Source: an uncultured Amphritea sp.
Lineage (GTDB): Bacteria > Pseudomonadota > Gammaproteobacteria > Pseudomonadales > Balneatricaceae
Reading direction: 5' to 3'
Assembly (NCBI RefSeq): GCF_937127095.1
Contig: NZ_CAKZLP010000054.1
Coordinates: 248,001-312,000, forward strand
Length of the DNA stretch: 64,000 nucleotides
The notes beneath the pieces were generated by a model. The model did not search any database, was not told the DNA's origin, and saw only the letters and a list, made by a program, of their open reading frames with translations. Positions 36,413-45,866 of the stretch are shown in pieces. The position numbers were made by a program, and so were the translations under genes. The number at the start of each line of letters is the position of its first letter. Position 1 is the stretch's first letter.

Positions 36413-36904
36413 TTAATTTTCAATCGGCACAATCATCACCGGCCGGCTACTCAGCTGCATCACTGACTGGGCCGTTGAGCCGACAAAAAACCGTCCTAAT
36501 ACTGAGTGAGTTCGGGAACGCGTCCCCATAACGATCAGATCTGCGTCCAATTCATCGGCAACCTGAATAATGATTTCTGCAGCGGGCCCCTCCTCAACCC
36601 GGGCAACCGGGTAATAAGGCAGAGGCTCGCGCTCTGAAAGTTCCTGCAGACAAAACTCCGAGATACGGTTTTCCATCAGAGCCTGCAGGTTGCCGAAACC
36701 TTCAGAACGTATCTCTGCAAGCACTGCAGGATTAAGATACCCCTCCAGCAAGGTTGTCGTAGAAGTACCTACAGGTTCAACTACATTGAGGAAAACCATG
36801 TGTGCTTTATGTTTAAAGGCCTCTTTGGCCGCCATATAAAACGCCTTTTTAGAGCCATCACCAAGGTCAGATGCATACAGAATTGTTTTGATATCAGGGA
36901 TCAT
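36413..36904 (-). CDS. Universal stress protein, UspA family
   Basis: A 163-residue single Usp domain. The ATP-binding style motif is seen as VMGTRSRTHSVLGRFFVGSTAQSVM close to the C-terminus, which ends PVMIVPIEN. Usp genes next to TRAP transporter genes are common, and some bind the transporter. Here it directly follows dctM on the same strand, so it may modulate that transporter. Confidence 0.9.
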   Translation of the reverse strand: MIPDIKTILYASDLGDGSKKAFYMAAKEAFKHKAHMVFLNVVEPVGTSTTTLLEGYLNPAVLAEIRSEGFGNLQALMENRISEFCLQELSEREPLPYYPVARVEEGPAAEIIIQVADELDADLIVMGTRSRTHSVLGRFFVGSTAQSVMQLSSRPVMIVPIEN

Positions 36905-36972
36905 GGTTTAACCTTTTTATTGTTCGAACGTAGGTTCCTGTTCGGGAAGCCGCTTTTAGTAGCTCAGGAGCG

Positions 36973-38289
36973 TCAACTCACCATCCCCGGTAACACAAGA
37001 GAGATAGCCGGAACCGTTGCGATTAACAGTAGACGCACAATATCAGCGATCCAGAAAGGGGTAACGCCCTTGAAAATCGTCGACAATTTCACATCCGGCA
37101 GCACCGATTTAAGGACAAAGACATTAAGCCCCACCGGCGGTGTTATCAGGCTGATCTCAGTCACCACAACAACCAGAATGCCGAACCAGATAAGATCAAA
37201 ACCCATCGCCTGTACCAGTGGATAAAAAACCGGTACCGTCAACAGAATCATCGACATACTTTCCAGTACACACCCCAGCAATACATAGATCCCGATAATG
37301 GCCACAATCACCCAAAACGGACTCAGCTCCATTCCCAGTACCATATCGCGCAGCGAATCAGGTAATCCAGCCAGATTAATGAAGTTGGAGAACAACACCG
37401 CACCGATCACCAGAAAGAACAGCATAGCGGTGGTACGCACCGTGCTGACCAGGGTTTCAACCAGTCGTTTAAAGGTCAGACGGCGGCGAAACAGAGCGAT
37501 GAGAAATGCGCCCGATGCACCGATACCCGCAGCTTCCGTAGGCGTAAAAACTCCGCTGTAGATGCCGCCCATGACAACAAAAAACAGCAGACAGATCGTC
37601 CAGACATTTTTGGTAGCGGTAAGACGCTCAGCCCAGCTGGATCGCTCTCCCGCAGGACCTGCTTCCGGCTTAATGTGTACTGTCACACTCACTGCGGCCA
37701 TGTAGAAGATAATACCGATCAACCCTGGCAGTAGCCCGGCAATGAACAGCTGACCGATATCCGTTTCAGTGATCATGCCATAGACCACCAGAATCACACT
37801 GGGCGGAATCAGAATCCCCAGCGTTCCCCCTGCAGCGATTGAGCCACTGGCGAGGCCATCGGAATATTTATACTTACGCATCGAGGGCATCGCGACCCTG
37901 GACATCGTCGCTGCAGTCGCCATAGAGCTACCACAGACCGCTGAAAATGCGCCACAGGAAACGACCGTTGCCAACGCTAAACCACCCTTAAAGTGACCAA
38001 GAAATGCATTTGATGCGCGGTATAACTGGGAGGACAAACCCGCCTCAGTAATGAAATTCCCCATCAAAATAAACAGAGGAACCACTGACAAGCTGTACGC
38101 TAAACCGGTTTCAAAGGAGACCTGAGAAATCATGTTTAACGCCGCATCCCAGCCCCGCGGATTACCAAACACAACCTGTTGCACATAGGCAAAACCGCAA
38201 ACACCGACAATACCCATCGCGTACCCCAACGGTACGCGCGCGAAGATAAGAAACAGCAAGGCGGCAAAGCCAATCAGACTTATTTCCAT
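36973..38289 (-). CDS. TRAP transporter large permease (DctM)
   Basis: 438 residues with about 12 hydrophobic helices. Family stretches include GVCGFAYVQQVVFGNPRGW, SCGAFSAVCGSSMATAATM, GTLGILIPPSVILVVYG and a C-terminal TPPVGLNVFVLKS. It is the sodium-driven transport channel working with the small permease and the binding protein upstream. It is four bases downstream of the DctQ gene. Confidence 0.94.
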   Translation of the reverse strand: MEISLIGFAALLFLIFARVPLGYAMGIVGVCGFAYVQQVVFGNPRGWDAALNMISQVSFETGLAYSLSVVPLFILMGNFITEAGLSSQLYRASNAFLGHFKGGLALATVVSCGAFSAVCGSSMATAATMSRVAMPSMRKYKYSDGLASGSIAAGGTLGILIPPSVILVVYGMITETDIGQLFIAGLLPGLIGIIFYMAAVSVTVHIKPEAGPAGERSSWAERLTATKNVWTICLLFFVVMGGIYSGVFTPTEAAGIGASGAFLIALFRRRLTFKRLVETLVSTVRTTAMLFFLVIGAVLFSNFINLAGLPDSLRDMVLGMELSPFWVIVAIIGIYVLLGCVLESMSMILLTVPVFYPLVQAMGFDLIWFGILVVVVTEISLITPPVGLNVFVLKSVLPDVKLSTIFKGVTPFWIADIVRLLLIATVPAISLVLPGMVS

Positions 38290-38293
38290 AAGA

Positions 38294-38848
38294 TTACTTC
38301 ACCTCTTTAACAGCATGATCACCGTGATTATTGCTGAACAATTTTTTGCCCCGTTTAAACAACAGCATCAGCATCAATGCCCAGGTCGACAACGTACAGC
38401 AGACGGCCATCAGGAATACCAGACCCGCATAAGGAATCTGCAGCATCGCCGTCGTGTCCTGATATTCGTAGGTGCGAAATGCCAGCTTCCACATCATCCA
38501 GGACAGGGTTGCAAACGCGACAAGGTTAACCAGGCAAATAGCGATATCCTGTAATGGCTTCAGAAAAGCCGGGATTGTCGAATCCATTATGTCGACATCA
38601 ACATGGGATCCTTCTGCCGTCACCATTGGCAACCCCAGAAAGATTAATGAGGCAAGTAACAGCTCCGTCACTTCAAAGCCCCCCGGCAGCGGCGCAGAAA
38701 ACAGATCCCGCCCGACTACATCCACCAGCGTCACCAACATCATGGTAAACATCGCCAACGCTGCGGTGTAGGCAAGCACCCGTTCAAATAAAAACTCAAA
38801 CGGGCGGATCCATCCCTGAGCACTGAATAAAGATTTCAAGATGCTCAT
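38294..38848 (-). CDS. TRAP transporter small permease (DctQ)
   Basis: 184 residues with four predicted membrane helices, including MFTMMLVTLVDVVGRDLFSAPLPGGFEVTE, the typical opening of DctQ. It forms the membrane complex with DctM. It lies 12 bp after dctP and 4 bp before dctM in a dctPQM operon. Confidence 0.92.
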   Translation of the reverse strand: MSILKSLFSAQGWIRPFEFLFERVLAYTAALAMFTMMLVTLVDVVGRDLFSAPLPGGFEVTELLLASLIFLGLPMVTAEGSHVDVDIMDSTIPAFLKPLQDIAICLVNLVAFATLSWMMWKLAFRTYEYQDTTAMLQIPYAGLVFLMAVCCTLSTWALMLMLLFKRGKKLFSNNHGDHAVKEVK

Positions 38849-38860
38849 ATTCGGACTCGG

Positions 38861-39880
38861 TTACTTGTTATAGTTTGAAGTGATCTGACGCAGCTCTGTC
38901 AGAGCAGCAGCACCATCGACACCAAGCTTTGCAGCTTCTTCAATCCACTCAGCTTCAAGTGGAGCACTGATCTGCTTTATCTCCTCAATAAAAGCATCAT
39001 TGGCAACCGTTATCTCATTGCCATTCGCCTTCAACACATCTAAAGCGGCAGTATCTGCAGCATCCCAAACACTTCCCGCCAGGCGTGCAAAGGCTTCGCC
39101 AGACACACTCATGATGGCCGCCTGATCTTTTTCAGACAGACTCTTAAAACGATCGCTGTTCATCACCAGGAAGAAACTGGTGTTGTAGAGGCCATCAGGG
39201 ACAATAGTGGTGTATTTAACAAGATCCTGAAGTTTGAACGCGGTCACCGTTTCCGCAGGGAACAGGATGCCATCGGCAACGCCGTGGGAAAGGATTTCAT
39301 AGCTTTTAGATGAAGGTTTCATCAGCGGAACAGCACCAAGTGCACTGGCGAGTTCGCTAACAACACCGCCACCCACACGTAACTTTATCCCGTTTAAATC
39401 AGCAGCAGATGCTACTGTTTTTTTACTGTTATGAATCAAACCGGGGCCATGAGTAAACACACTCAACAACTGAGTTCCTTTATGCTCATTAGCCTTGGCG
39501 AGATATTTCTGATGGATTTTCCAGTAAGCAACTGATAGCGCTTCTGCACTGTTGCCACCAAAAGGGAATTCGACCACTTTAGTCAGCGGAAACCGACCCG
39601 GTGTATAACCATGTACGCTATAGGTAATATCGGCTGAGCCATCACGGGCGATGTCATAATGGACCTTTGGATGACCTAGTCCCTTCGCCAGAATATTAAT
39701 TTTTACGCGGCCCTCCGTGACCTCTTCAACCTGGTTAGCCCAGGGTTTAATCATTTGTGACACAATGGGGTGAGTCGGCGGCAACCAGGAAGAGAGCGTC
39801 AGCGTAGTATCCGCATTCGCTATCCCATTACTCACCGTTAATACCATTCCTACAGCAACTGTCTTGAGAAACTTTTTCAT
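38861..39880 (-). CDS. TRAP transporter solute-binding protein (DctP)
   Basis: 339 residues with a signal peptide of about 23 (ending SNGIANA). The DctP fold is evident from LTLSSWLPPTHPIVSQMIKPW, then VHGYTPGRFPLTKVVEFPF, LNGIKLRVGGG and the ligand-Arg motif before GAVPLMKPSSKSYEIL. The conserved Arg for carboxylates is in LRVGGG. Ligand is unknown, but its place between iacF and iacG makes indole-3-acetate or a related aryl acid the leading guess. AGGAG lies nine bases upstream of the ATG. Confidence 0.9.
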   Translation of the reverse strand: MKKFLKTVAVGMVLTVSNGIANADTTLTLSSWLPPTHPIVSQMIKPWANQVEEVTEGRVKINILAKGLGHPKVHYDIARDGSADITYSVHGYTPGRFPLTKVVEFPFGGNSAEALSVAYWKIHQKYLAKANEHKGTQLLSVFTHGPGLIHNSKKTVASAADLNGIKLRVGGGVVSELASALGAVPLMKPSSKSYEILSHGVADGILFPAETVTAFKLQDLVKYTTIVPDGLYNTSFFLVMNSDRFKSLSEKDQAAIMSVSGEAFARLAGSVWDAADTAALDVLKANGNEITVANDAFIEEIKQISAPLEAEWIEEAAKLGVDGAAALTELRQITSNYNK

Positions 39881-40090
39881 TTAAAATCTCCTGATCGCTC
39901 TGACTTTTTATATTTATTTTTTTAAGCATTAATGATTAATTAATTGCCTATCTCACTTATCTCATATTGATGACTTACCTGAAAAAGAGACCCTATAGTT
40001 TATGTTTCAACTATTTATAGCCAGTCTTTCTTTTTGTATTTCATCGAACTATCACCTGCTTTACAGCAAATTCTGCAGTCACAACTGGCA
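39881..40090. other. Gap iacF-dctP with IacR-like half site
   Basis: A 210-bp AT-rich gap between the end of iacF and the dctP start. It contains the operator-like site at 40007-40020. No terminator for iacF and no confident -35/-10 pair were found. Confidence 0.5.
40007..40020. promoter_or_regulatory. Possible second IacR site before the TRAP genes
   Basis: TCAACTATTTATAG matches the left 14 bases of the candidate iacH operator (TCAACTAATTTTAG) at 12 positions. The right arm is not conserved. It lies about 130 bp upstream of dctP, suggesting that IacR may also control the TRAP-iacG segment. Confidence 0.38.
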
Positions 40091-41047
40091 TCAGATATCC
40101 AGCACCAGCTTGCTACTTTTCGACCGCGAGCAGCAGAGGATAATCTGATCGTTGTCCTCCCTCTCCTCTTCGTTCAGAAACTTGTCTTTATGGTCGGGGG
40201 TACCCTCCAGCACATCGCATAGACATGTGCCGCAGACACCCTGTTCGCAAGAAACATCCACCTTAATACCCGCAGCTTCCAGTGCTTCAACAATGGTCTG
40301 ATTTTCGCCAACCATAACGGAAATGCCACTCTGCTCAGCAACTACTTCGAAGGCCGTGCCTGAGGTATCAATATCAGCATTGAAATATTCAAAATGGATA
40401 TTGTGCTTGTCATAACCGATGCCTTCAGCAGTCGCAATCACCCAGTCCATAAAACCTGAAGGACCACAGACATAGATATGAGTATCCGCTGCTGCCGGGG
40501 CGAACACCCCCTGAGGATCAAAACGCTGATCGTCGCCGGCATCATCAAAGTGCAGCTTAACGCAATCACCGAACTCAGCGGCAAGTTCATCGAGAAAACC
40601 GGCACTGCTGCGGGTACGACAACAGTAATGCAGTTCAAACGCTTTACCGGCCGCACGCAGTGTATAGGCCATGGTCAGCATCGGTGTGATACCAATACCG
40701 CCCCCCACCAGAATGGTGCGTTCTGCAGACAGATCCAGAGGAAAGTGGTTCCGCGGTGCGCTGATCTGTATCTCAGCACCGGCATAAAAGTTTTTATGGA
40801 TAGCAACAGAACCGCCCCGTGACGCGGGGTCATTCAAAATCCCCAGTCGATAGACAGTATTGTTACCCGGGTCATTACTGAGGGAATACTGACGCACAAT
40901 GTCGGGCGTTACATGCACATCAATGTGTGACCCGGCATCAAAGGCAGGCAGGTTGCTCCCATCTTTTGCCAGCAGTTCAAACACCGCCACAGCATCCGCC
41001 TGGTCTTCACGCTTACTAATAACAACATCAATCAGCTGTTCGCTCAT
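40091..41047 (-). CDS. iacF: IacF, ferredoxin reductase of the indole-acetate dioxygenase
   Basis: A 318-residue reductase with flavin- and NADH-binding parts (RQYSLSNDPG near 53, GGGIGITPML, YVCGPSGFMDW) and a C-terminal plant-type [2Fe-2S] domain with DVSCEQGVCGTCLC and a last Cys near the end (ILCCSRS). This order is that of phthalate dioxygenase-type reductases. It would pass electrons to the Rieske centre of IacC. An extended in-frame start at 41086 was rejected in favour of the ATG at 41047 with upstream GGTGAG. Confidence 0.92.
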   Translation of the reverse strand: MSEQLIDVVISKREDQADAVAVFELLAKDGSNLPAFDAGSHIDVHVTPDIVRQYSLSNDPGNNTVYRLGILNDPASRGGSVAIHKNFYAGAEIQISAPRNHFPLDLSAERTILVGGGIGITPMLTMAYTLRAAGKAFELHYCCRTRSSAGFLDELAAEFGDCVKLHFDDAGDDQRFDPQGVFAPAAADTHIYVCGPSGFMDWVIATAEGIGYDKHNIHFEYFNADIDTSGTAFEVVAEQSGISVMVGENQTIVEALEAAGIKVDVSCEQGVCGTCLCDVLEGTPDHKDKFLNEEEREDNDQIILCCSRSKSSKLVLDI

Positions 41048-41148
41048 AATCTCACCCTTAAAAAAATCATACTGTCGGGCCTGCACTCCAGGCCCGACTC
41101 AATGCCCAGGTCTTAATGCCCAGCTCTTAATGCCCCGGTTTTAACGCC

Positions 41149-41910
41149 TTAGCGCATGAAAATCCCGCCGTTTACATCCCAGGCGGCCCCAGTGACAAAA
41201 GACGCTTCAGGACTTGCCAGCTTAGTCACCATATCCGCAACAAACTCTGCATTACCAAGGGCTTTAACCGGAATCATCTCGTTTATTATCTGCTCCAGAC
41301 GCTCGGGTGGAACCAGCGCACGTACTGATGGCAGATCGATTGGACCCGGTGCCACTGAGTTAACAGTGACGCCTGATTCAGCCAGCTGACGGGCAAAGAT
41401 TTTCGTCATTGTCAGGATGGCACCTTTGCTGGAGGCATAATGAGCCCCGGAAGCCGTACCGCCATTTTGTCCCGCCAATGAGGCCAGATTAACGATCCGT
41501 CCATAACCATTGGAAGCAAAATACTGGCCAAATACCTGACAGCCGAAGAAGGTCCCGCGCATATTCACGCTGACGACCTTGTCAAACTCCTCCGCTGTAA
41601 TCTCCATCACCGGTGTAGTGGGTGTCATCGCCGCATTGTTCACCAGTGCATCGACCTTGCCGAAACGGACAACCGCGGCATCAAGCGCATCAGAAAAGTC
41701 GCTTTTATGCAGCACATCCAGTTTCAACGCCATCACACGTTCCTGAGTTGCATCGATCTCAAGGGCCGTTGCGCTTGCCCCACTCTCGTTGGCATCGGTA
41801 ATCACCACAGCAAAACCTGCGTCAAACAGACTTTTCGCTATCGCTTTACCCAGTCCCTGAGCGGCACCGGTGACCAGAGCGACCTGATTTTTATGAGTTT
41901 CCTGAGTCAT
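41149..41910 (-). CDS. iacE: IacE, short-chain dehydrogenase/reductase
   Basis: A 253-residue SDR with the nucleotide motif TGAAQGLGKA at about residues 15-24, NNAA in the middle, catalytic Ser (NLASLAGQ) and YxxxK (HYASSKGAIL). In the indole-acetate pathway IacE processes the first hydroxylated intermediate. AAGGGGG precedes the ATG at 41910, and the gene starts ten bases after the iacD stop. Confidence 0.92.
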   Translation of the reverse strand: MTQETHKNQVALVTGAAQGLGKAIAKSLFDAGFAVVITDANESGASATALEIDATQERVMALKLDVLHKSDFSDALDAAVVRFGKVDALVNNAAMTPTTPVMEITAEEFDKVVSVNMRGTFFGCQVFGQYFASNGYGRIVNLASLAGQNGGTASGAHYASSKGAILTMTKIFARQLAESGVTVNSVAPGPIDLPSVRALVPPERLEQIINEMIPVKALGNAEFVADMVTKLASPEASFVTGAAWDVNGGIFMR

Positions 41911-41920
41911 CTGAGCCCCC

Positions 41921-42400
41921 TTAAAGGATGTAACCAATGCTGCTCAGATAGGAATCTGAATTCTGTAACCGGATCACTTTTTCTTCGATCAGAAAATCGT
42001 TATCTGTCTTCGCCAGCTTATAAGTGACATCGGCGGGATAGCTTTTCAGATTGCCATGACGGCATTCACTCAGATACATGGCGCAGCGAACAGTGACATA
42101 CGAGTCGCTATCTTCAAGAATACGGAAACGGGATAAACCCCGAACGGTTTTATCAGTTGTCTGGGTTGATACCGCTTCACCACTCAGCAGGCGATTCACC
42201 CGCAAACGCCGCATCTCCGCTTTATCGTAAGCATAATTAAGTGTATTGGCGAAGTCGGTCTCCTTGGGATCGACGGGCACCACGTAGACACCGGATTCAC
42301 TCCATAGCTCTAACCACTCGCTATACTCCTGAAAATCAAGCATATCGGCTTCGATACTAATAAAGGCAGTTACCTGATTCAGCAAACTTAAATCTGTCAT
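41921..42400 (-). CDS. iacD: IacD, small (beta) subunit of the indole-acetate dioxygenase
   Basis: A 159-residue ring-hydroxylating dioxygenase beta subunit (NTF2-like fold): FISIEADMLDFQEYSEWLELW at 12-32, and MRRLRVNRLLSGEAVSTQ. It pairs with IacC to form the oxygenase. It lies 27 bp after iacC. Confidence 0.9.
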   Translation of the reverse strand: MTDLSLLNQVTAFISIEADMLDFQEYSEWLELWSESGVYVVPVDPKETDFANTLNYAYDKAEMRRLRVNRLLSGEAVSTQTTDKTVRGLSRFRILEDSDSYVTVRCAMYLSECRHGNLKSYPADVTYKLAKTDNDFLIEEKVIRLQNSDSYLSSIGYIL

Positions 42401-42427
42401 TTTTATATCTCCTCTTAATCGGGCAAA

Positions 42428-43705
42428 TCAGGCAGTCATCATCTTTTTCCACTGCTGGTAAGCAGCGCGCATTCCGGTCTCTGAGCACACCGCACCGGAG
42501 ACATTACCATCCGGACTGGTGGTCAGATGGTTCTGGCCCCGATTAAGCAGAATCCACTCACCACTACCTGCCTGAGAACCTTTCTGTACCCGCTCCCAAG
42601 CTTCCGCATCATCCGGCGTTCCAAAGCCCATCGGTCCCTGGAAATGTTCATGCAACCGCAGACGCATCTGATTAAATGCCGCAGGTGCACCATCGCCCCC
42701 AAGTGCCACATGGTGAATCTCAGTCTCATTTACAGAAACCGGCGCCAGTACGCGGAAAAACGCCATTGAGCAGGCAACGTTCGGGAACAGGTTGAGGTTG
42801 AAACCGGAGCCGCCAACAGCACGCACCATACGCCGAACCTCCAGATCAGAGTGGCCCTCAGCGGTCAGTTCATCTGCCAACGGCTGAAAACGTTCTGGAA
42901 TCGGCGCTTCAAGATCATGTTCTAAATCAACCAGCTCCGGAATCATCACCATGACACTGTGACCATTACCCAGATCCTCTACATGACCCTCACCATCGAG
43001 GAAGTCAAAAATATCCGCGGTCTGCTCATCAACAGAGGAGACAAAAGATTTATGCACAATCGGGAAGTGATAAGCATCAGTGGTGTTTTCCAGCTGAATT
43101 TTCCAGTTACCCGGAAAACGGAAACGATGATCACCGAGTACTTTAAGAGGGAAACCGCCTGACTGTTTAACAAACAGATCGATCCACTTTTTCGCCCCAC
43201 CGAGGAACTCTTCCAATGGCTGGATATCCTCTTTGAAGGTCGCGAAAATCAGTCCCTGATAGGTTTCAAAGCGCAGACTGATCAGCGGCAGTTCTGATTT
43301 ATTAAATACGCCTTCATACTCTTCCGGCTTGGGTATTGCCCGCAGTTCACCATCAAGAGAGTATCCCCAACCATGGTAAGGACACATGAAGCTTTTAGTT
43401 TTGCCTTTTTTACCTTCACAAACAGTCGCTGCACGGTGACGACAGCGATTCAGCAATACATGAATATTTCGCTTGCGGTCGCGACTGACAATCACTGAAT
43501 GACGTCCTATCATCGCGGTTTTGTATGAACCCACCTCAGGCACTTCGCTCTCGTGGCCTACCCAAACCCAGGTGTTGTTAAAAATCTTATCCAGCTCTTC
43601 TTCAAAGATCTCTGGATTAGAATACAAAGAGGTGTGCACTTTGTCCGGCTTGACCATACTCTCGTAATCAGCCGCTATATTTTTTACATCGATCATATTG
43701 CTCAT
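42428..43705 (-). CDS. iacC: IacC, Rieske oxygenase alpha subunit
   Basis: 425 residues. The Rieske [2Fe-2S] ligands are C88/H90 (CRHRAATVC) and C108/H111 (CPYHGW). The mononuclear iron site has H213 and H218 with bridging D210 (NTTDAYHFPIVHKS). With IacD and the reductase IacF it oxygenates an indole-acetate-derived intermediate on the way to catechol. The start at 43705 follows a GGGGAA site; a longer version from 43741 has no family match in its extra 12 residues. Confidence 0.94.
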   Translation of the reverse strand: MSNMIDVKNIAADYESMVKPDKVHTSLYSNPEIFEEELDKIFNNTWVWVGHESEVPEVGSYKTAMIGRHSVIVSRDRKRNIHVLLNRCRHRAATVCEGKKGKTKSFMCPYHGWGYSLDGELRAIPKPEEYEGVFNKSELPLISLRFETYQGLIFATFKEDIQPLEEFLGGAKKWIDLFVKQSGGFPLKVLGDHRFRFPGNWKIQLENTTDAYHFPIVHKSFVSSVDEQTADIFDFLDGEGHVEDLGNGHSVMVMIPELVDLEHDLEAPIPERFQPLADELTAEGHSDLEVRRMVRAVGGSGFNLNLFPNVACSMAFFRVLAPVSVNETEIHHVALGGDGAPAAFNQMRLRLHEHFQGPMGFGTPDDAEAWERVQKGSQAGSGEWILLNRGQNHLTTSPDGNVSGAVCSETGMRAAYQQWKKMMTA

Positions 43706-43760
43706 GGGATTCCCCAACTGTTGTTCTTTTATTAACTGCATTATTCAGTGTGTGGGCCGG

Positions 43761-44282
43761 TTACTCAGGCACTGGCAGATCAGCAGGCTGATCCCAGGGA
43801 GTCTTTACCGGCCGGTTAAATAAACTTTCGGTTTGAAAATGACTGATACGCCACTCATCCTGCTCACAGCGAAAGCTGACTGTCAGGCGCGCACTGCTCA
43901 GCTGAGACCGGCCACTGCTAAAAGTCGAGGTTTGCAGTAAAACCCAGCTTCCAGAAGCCTCCTCCCCGTGCACATCAATCAACTCACTGGTGAGGAAATG
44001 CACATTGGTATCAAAATGCGCAGGCGGCAGCGTATATTTGGTAAACATCGCCCGAATAGCATCAGCGCCCTGATGACTGCCAAAGGTTTTGCCATAGCGG
44101 CTGCCACGCCCCTCCCAGATTGCATCGTTGGTGAAGAGCTGCATCAGCTCATTCAGCTCGAAGCCAGCATCAAGCAGATCACAAAGGTACATATAGCGAT
44201 TCATACAACGACGGATCGCGTGTTCATCCTCAAATCGTTTCAGGCGCTTTGACAACGATGCAACGGTTTCCCGGGTAGCCAT
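43761..44282 (-). CDS. iacI: IacI, SnoaL/NTF2-like protein of the indole-acetate cluster
   Basis: A 173-residue NTF2-like protein; residues ~15-130 show the SnoaL/dioxygenase-beta-like pattern (DEHAIRRCMNRYMYLCDLLD, and LFTNDAIWEGRGSRYG). Its position between iacB and iacC is that of iacI in other iac clusters. The biochemical role is not well fixed; it may act as an accessory or isomerase-like protein. Confidence 0.85.
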   Translation of the reverse strand: MATRETVASLSKRLKRFEDEHAIRRCMNRYMYLCDLLDAGFELNELMQLFTNDAIWEGRGSRYGKTFGSHQGADAIRAMFTKYTLPPAHFDTNVHFLTSELIDVHGEEASGSWVLLQTSTFSSGRSQLSSARLTVSFRCEQDEWRISHFQTESLFNRPVKTPWDQPADLPVPE

Positions 44283-44304
44283 CAGTTAATCTCCCGAAAC
44301 CGGA

Positions 44305-44664
44305 TCAGGACGGCACTACAAGTTCACGGCCGATACGAGCCTCGACCTTGCAGTATTTCCACAGTTTGTAAGTGCCGTCACCCACCGGTGTTGAACGGAA
44401 AAAATTACAGGCTTCAATAATAGTTTCGAGGTCAGGCACATCCGCCATGATATACGCGGTCCACGGAGCACTGGTCGATGGACCCACCTGAATCCGGTCA
44501 TCATCCATGATGCCCAACACGTTGACCCCGGGCAGTTCTGCAATCCCCTTCATCATTGCACTGAATGCCTGCCAGACATCACCCATTTCATTCTGCGGTG
44601 CATCCATAAAGTTCTGATTAACGCCGATACAGAAAAGAACCCGGTGCATTGTATTTTCGCTCAT
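44305..44664 (-). CDS. iacB: IacB, small conserved protein of the indole-acetate cluster
   Basis: A 119-residue protein of likely ferredoxin-like alpha-beta fold (RVLFCIGVNQNFM at the start and YIMADVPDLETIIEACNFF near the end). It lies between iacA and iacI, as in known iac clusters. No catalytic motif was recognised, and its role in the pathway is unclear. Confidence 0.82.
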   Translation of the reverse strand: MSENTMHRVLFCIGVNQNFMDAPQNEMGDVWQAFSAMMKGIAELPGVNVLGIMDDDRIQVGPSTSAPWTAYIMADVPDLETIIEACNFFRSTPVGDGTYKLWKYCKVEARIGRELVVPS

Positions 44665-44717
44665 ATCGCTCTCTCTCTCTTTTGTATGTTCTGGTAATAA
44701 AAAGTCTTAGGTTCGGA

Positions 44718-45866
44718 TCACAGATAGCCGGGCAAAGGTTTATGATCAAATAACATCGCCCCTGCATTTTTGTAGGTAATAGCCCCCATAAAGGCATGCT
44801 GTGTACACATCATGGAATCACGCGTAATGCGCGACAGAGGATGATCGTTATAGGCTCCGGTCATGCCCGACACCTGATAAGCGATACGGATCGCTTCAGC
44901 ACATTCATGGGTCAAATTAGTTGATGCTAACCGGATCATGCTAATTTGATCCGGGGAAGGAGCCCCGCCATCCAGAATCGCCTGCCAGGCATCAGCGGTT
45001 GCTTCATAGAAGAAGGCACGGGAAGAACGTAACTTGGCTTCCGCTTTTGCTATCTCAATCTGAACATACTCACGCTCACCCAGGTTTGGCGCACCGGTTA
45101 CAGATTTACGCCCGGCAGCCATACCGACAACCACATCAATGGCTTCACGCGCCAACCCTAATGTCGTCACCGACAACACCTGAGCGGCGAATGCTAATGA
45201 AGGATATCGGAAGAATGGATCGTCCAGATTCGATTTCCCACCCCGGGTAAAAGTCCACTCTTCCGGTACAACTACATTATCAACAACCAGATCATGAGAG
45301 CCGGTTCCGACCATGCCAACCACATTCCAGGACGGTTCAATGGTCAGTTTCTCTTTGGGCATCACGGCCATACGGGGTAGCGACTCACCATCATCAGGTG
45401 CAATACCCACACCACACACAGATGCTCCCATGCAGCCACTACCAAACTGCCAGCGACCCTTCACCAGAAAACCACCTTCGACCCGCTTTGCCGGTTGTGG
45501 AGGGAAAATACCACCGGCAAAGACGACGTCCGCAGTTTCAGCCCAGACCTTTTCAATGGTTTCCAGCGGCAAGCAGGCCAGATAAGCCGGATTCATACCA
45601 AAGCTGGCAACCCATCCAGCAGAACCATCGGCTGCGGAAATTGCTTCAACCATCTGCAGAAATTCAGCAGGTGACTTTTCATCTCCACCGAAACGCTTAG
45701 GCACTAAAGCCCGGTACACACCGATTGATTTGAAGCGTTCAATAATATCCTGAGATATATATTTCTGATCTTCGAACTCCTGGCGACGGCTGCGGATATC
45801 GGCCAACAGAGAATCAAATTCCGCAGCGCCCCCCCAGGTCTCTTTATTGATGACGTTGGAAGTCAT
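44718..45866 (-). CDS. iacA: IacA, group D flavin monooxygenase starting indole-acetate oxidation
   Basis: A 382-residue protein with an acyl-CoA dehydrogenase-like fold used as a two-component flavin monooxygenase. Seen: the N-terminal RALVPKRFGGDEKSPAEF, the flavin region GRWQFGSGCMGA and GMVGTGSHDLVV, and the C-terminal SPDQISMIRLAS helix. IacA adds oxygen to the indole ring of indole-3-acetate using reduced flavin from IacG. It overlaps iacH by four bases (ATGA). Confidence 0.93.
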   Translation of the reverse strand: MTSNVINKETWGGAAEFDSLLADIRSRRQEFEDQKYISQDIIERFKSIGVYRALVPKRFGGDEKSPAEFLQMVEAISAADGSAGWVASFGMNPAYLACLPLETIEKVWAETADVVFAGGIFPPQPAKRVEGGFLVKGRWQFGSGCMGASVCGVGIAPDDGESLPRMAVMPKEKLTIEPSWNVVGMVGTGSHDLVVDNVVVPEEWTFTRGGKSNLDDPFFRYPSLAFAAQVLSVTTLGLAREAIDVVVGMAAGRKSVTGAPNLGEREYVQIEIAKAEAKLRSSRAFFYEATADAWQAILDGGAPSPDQISMIRLASTNLTHECAEAIRIAYQVSGMTGAYNDHPLSRITRDSMMCTQHAFMGAITYKNAGAMLFDHKPLPGYL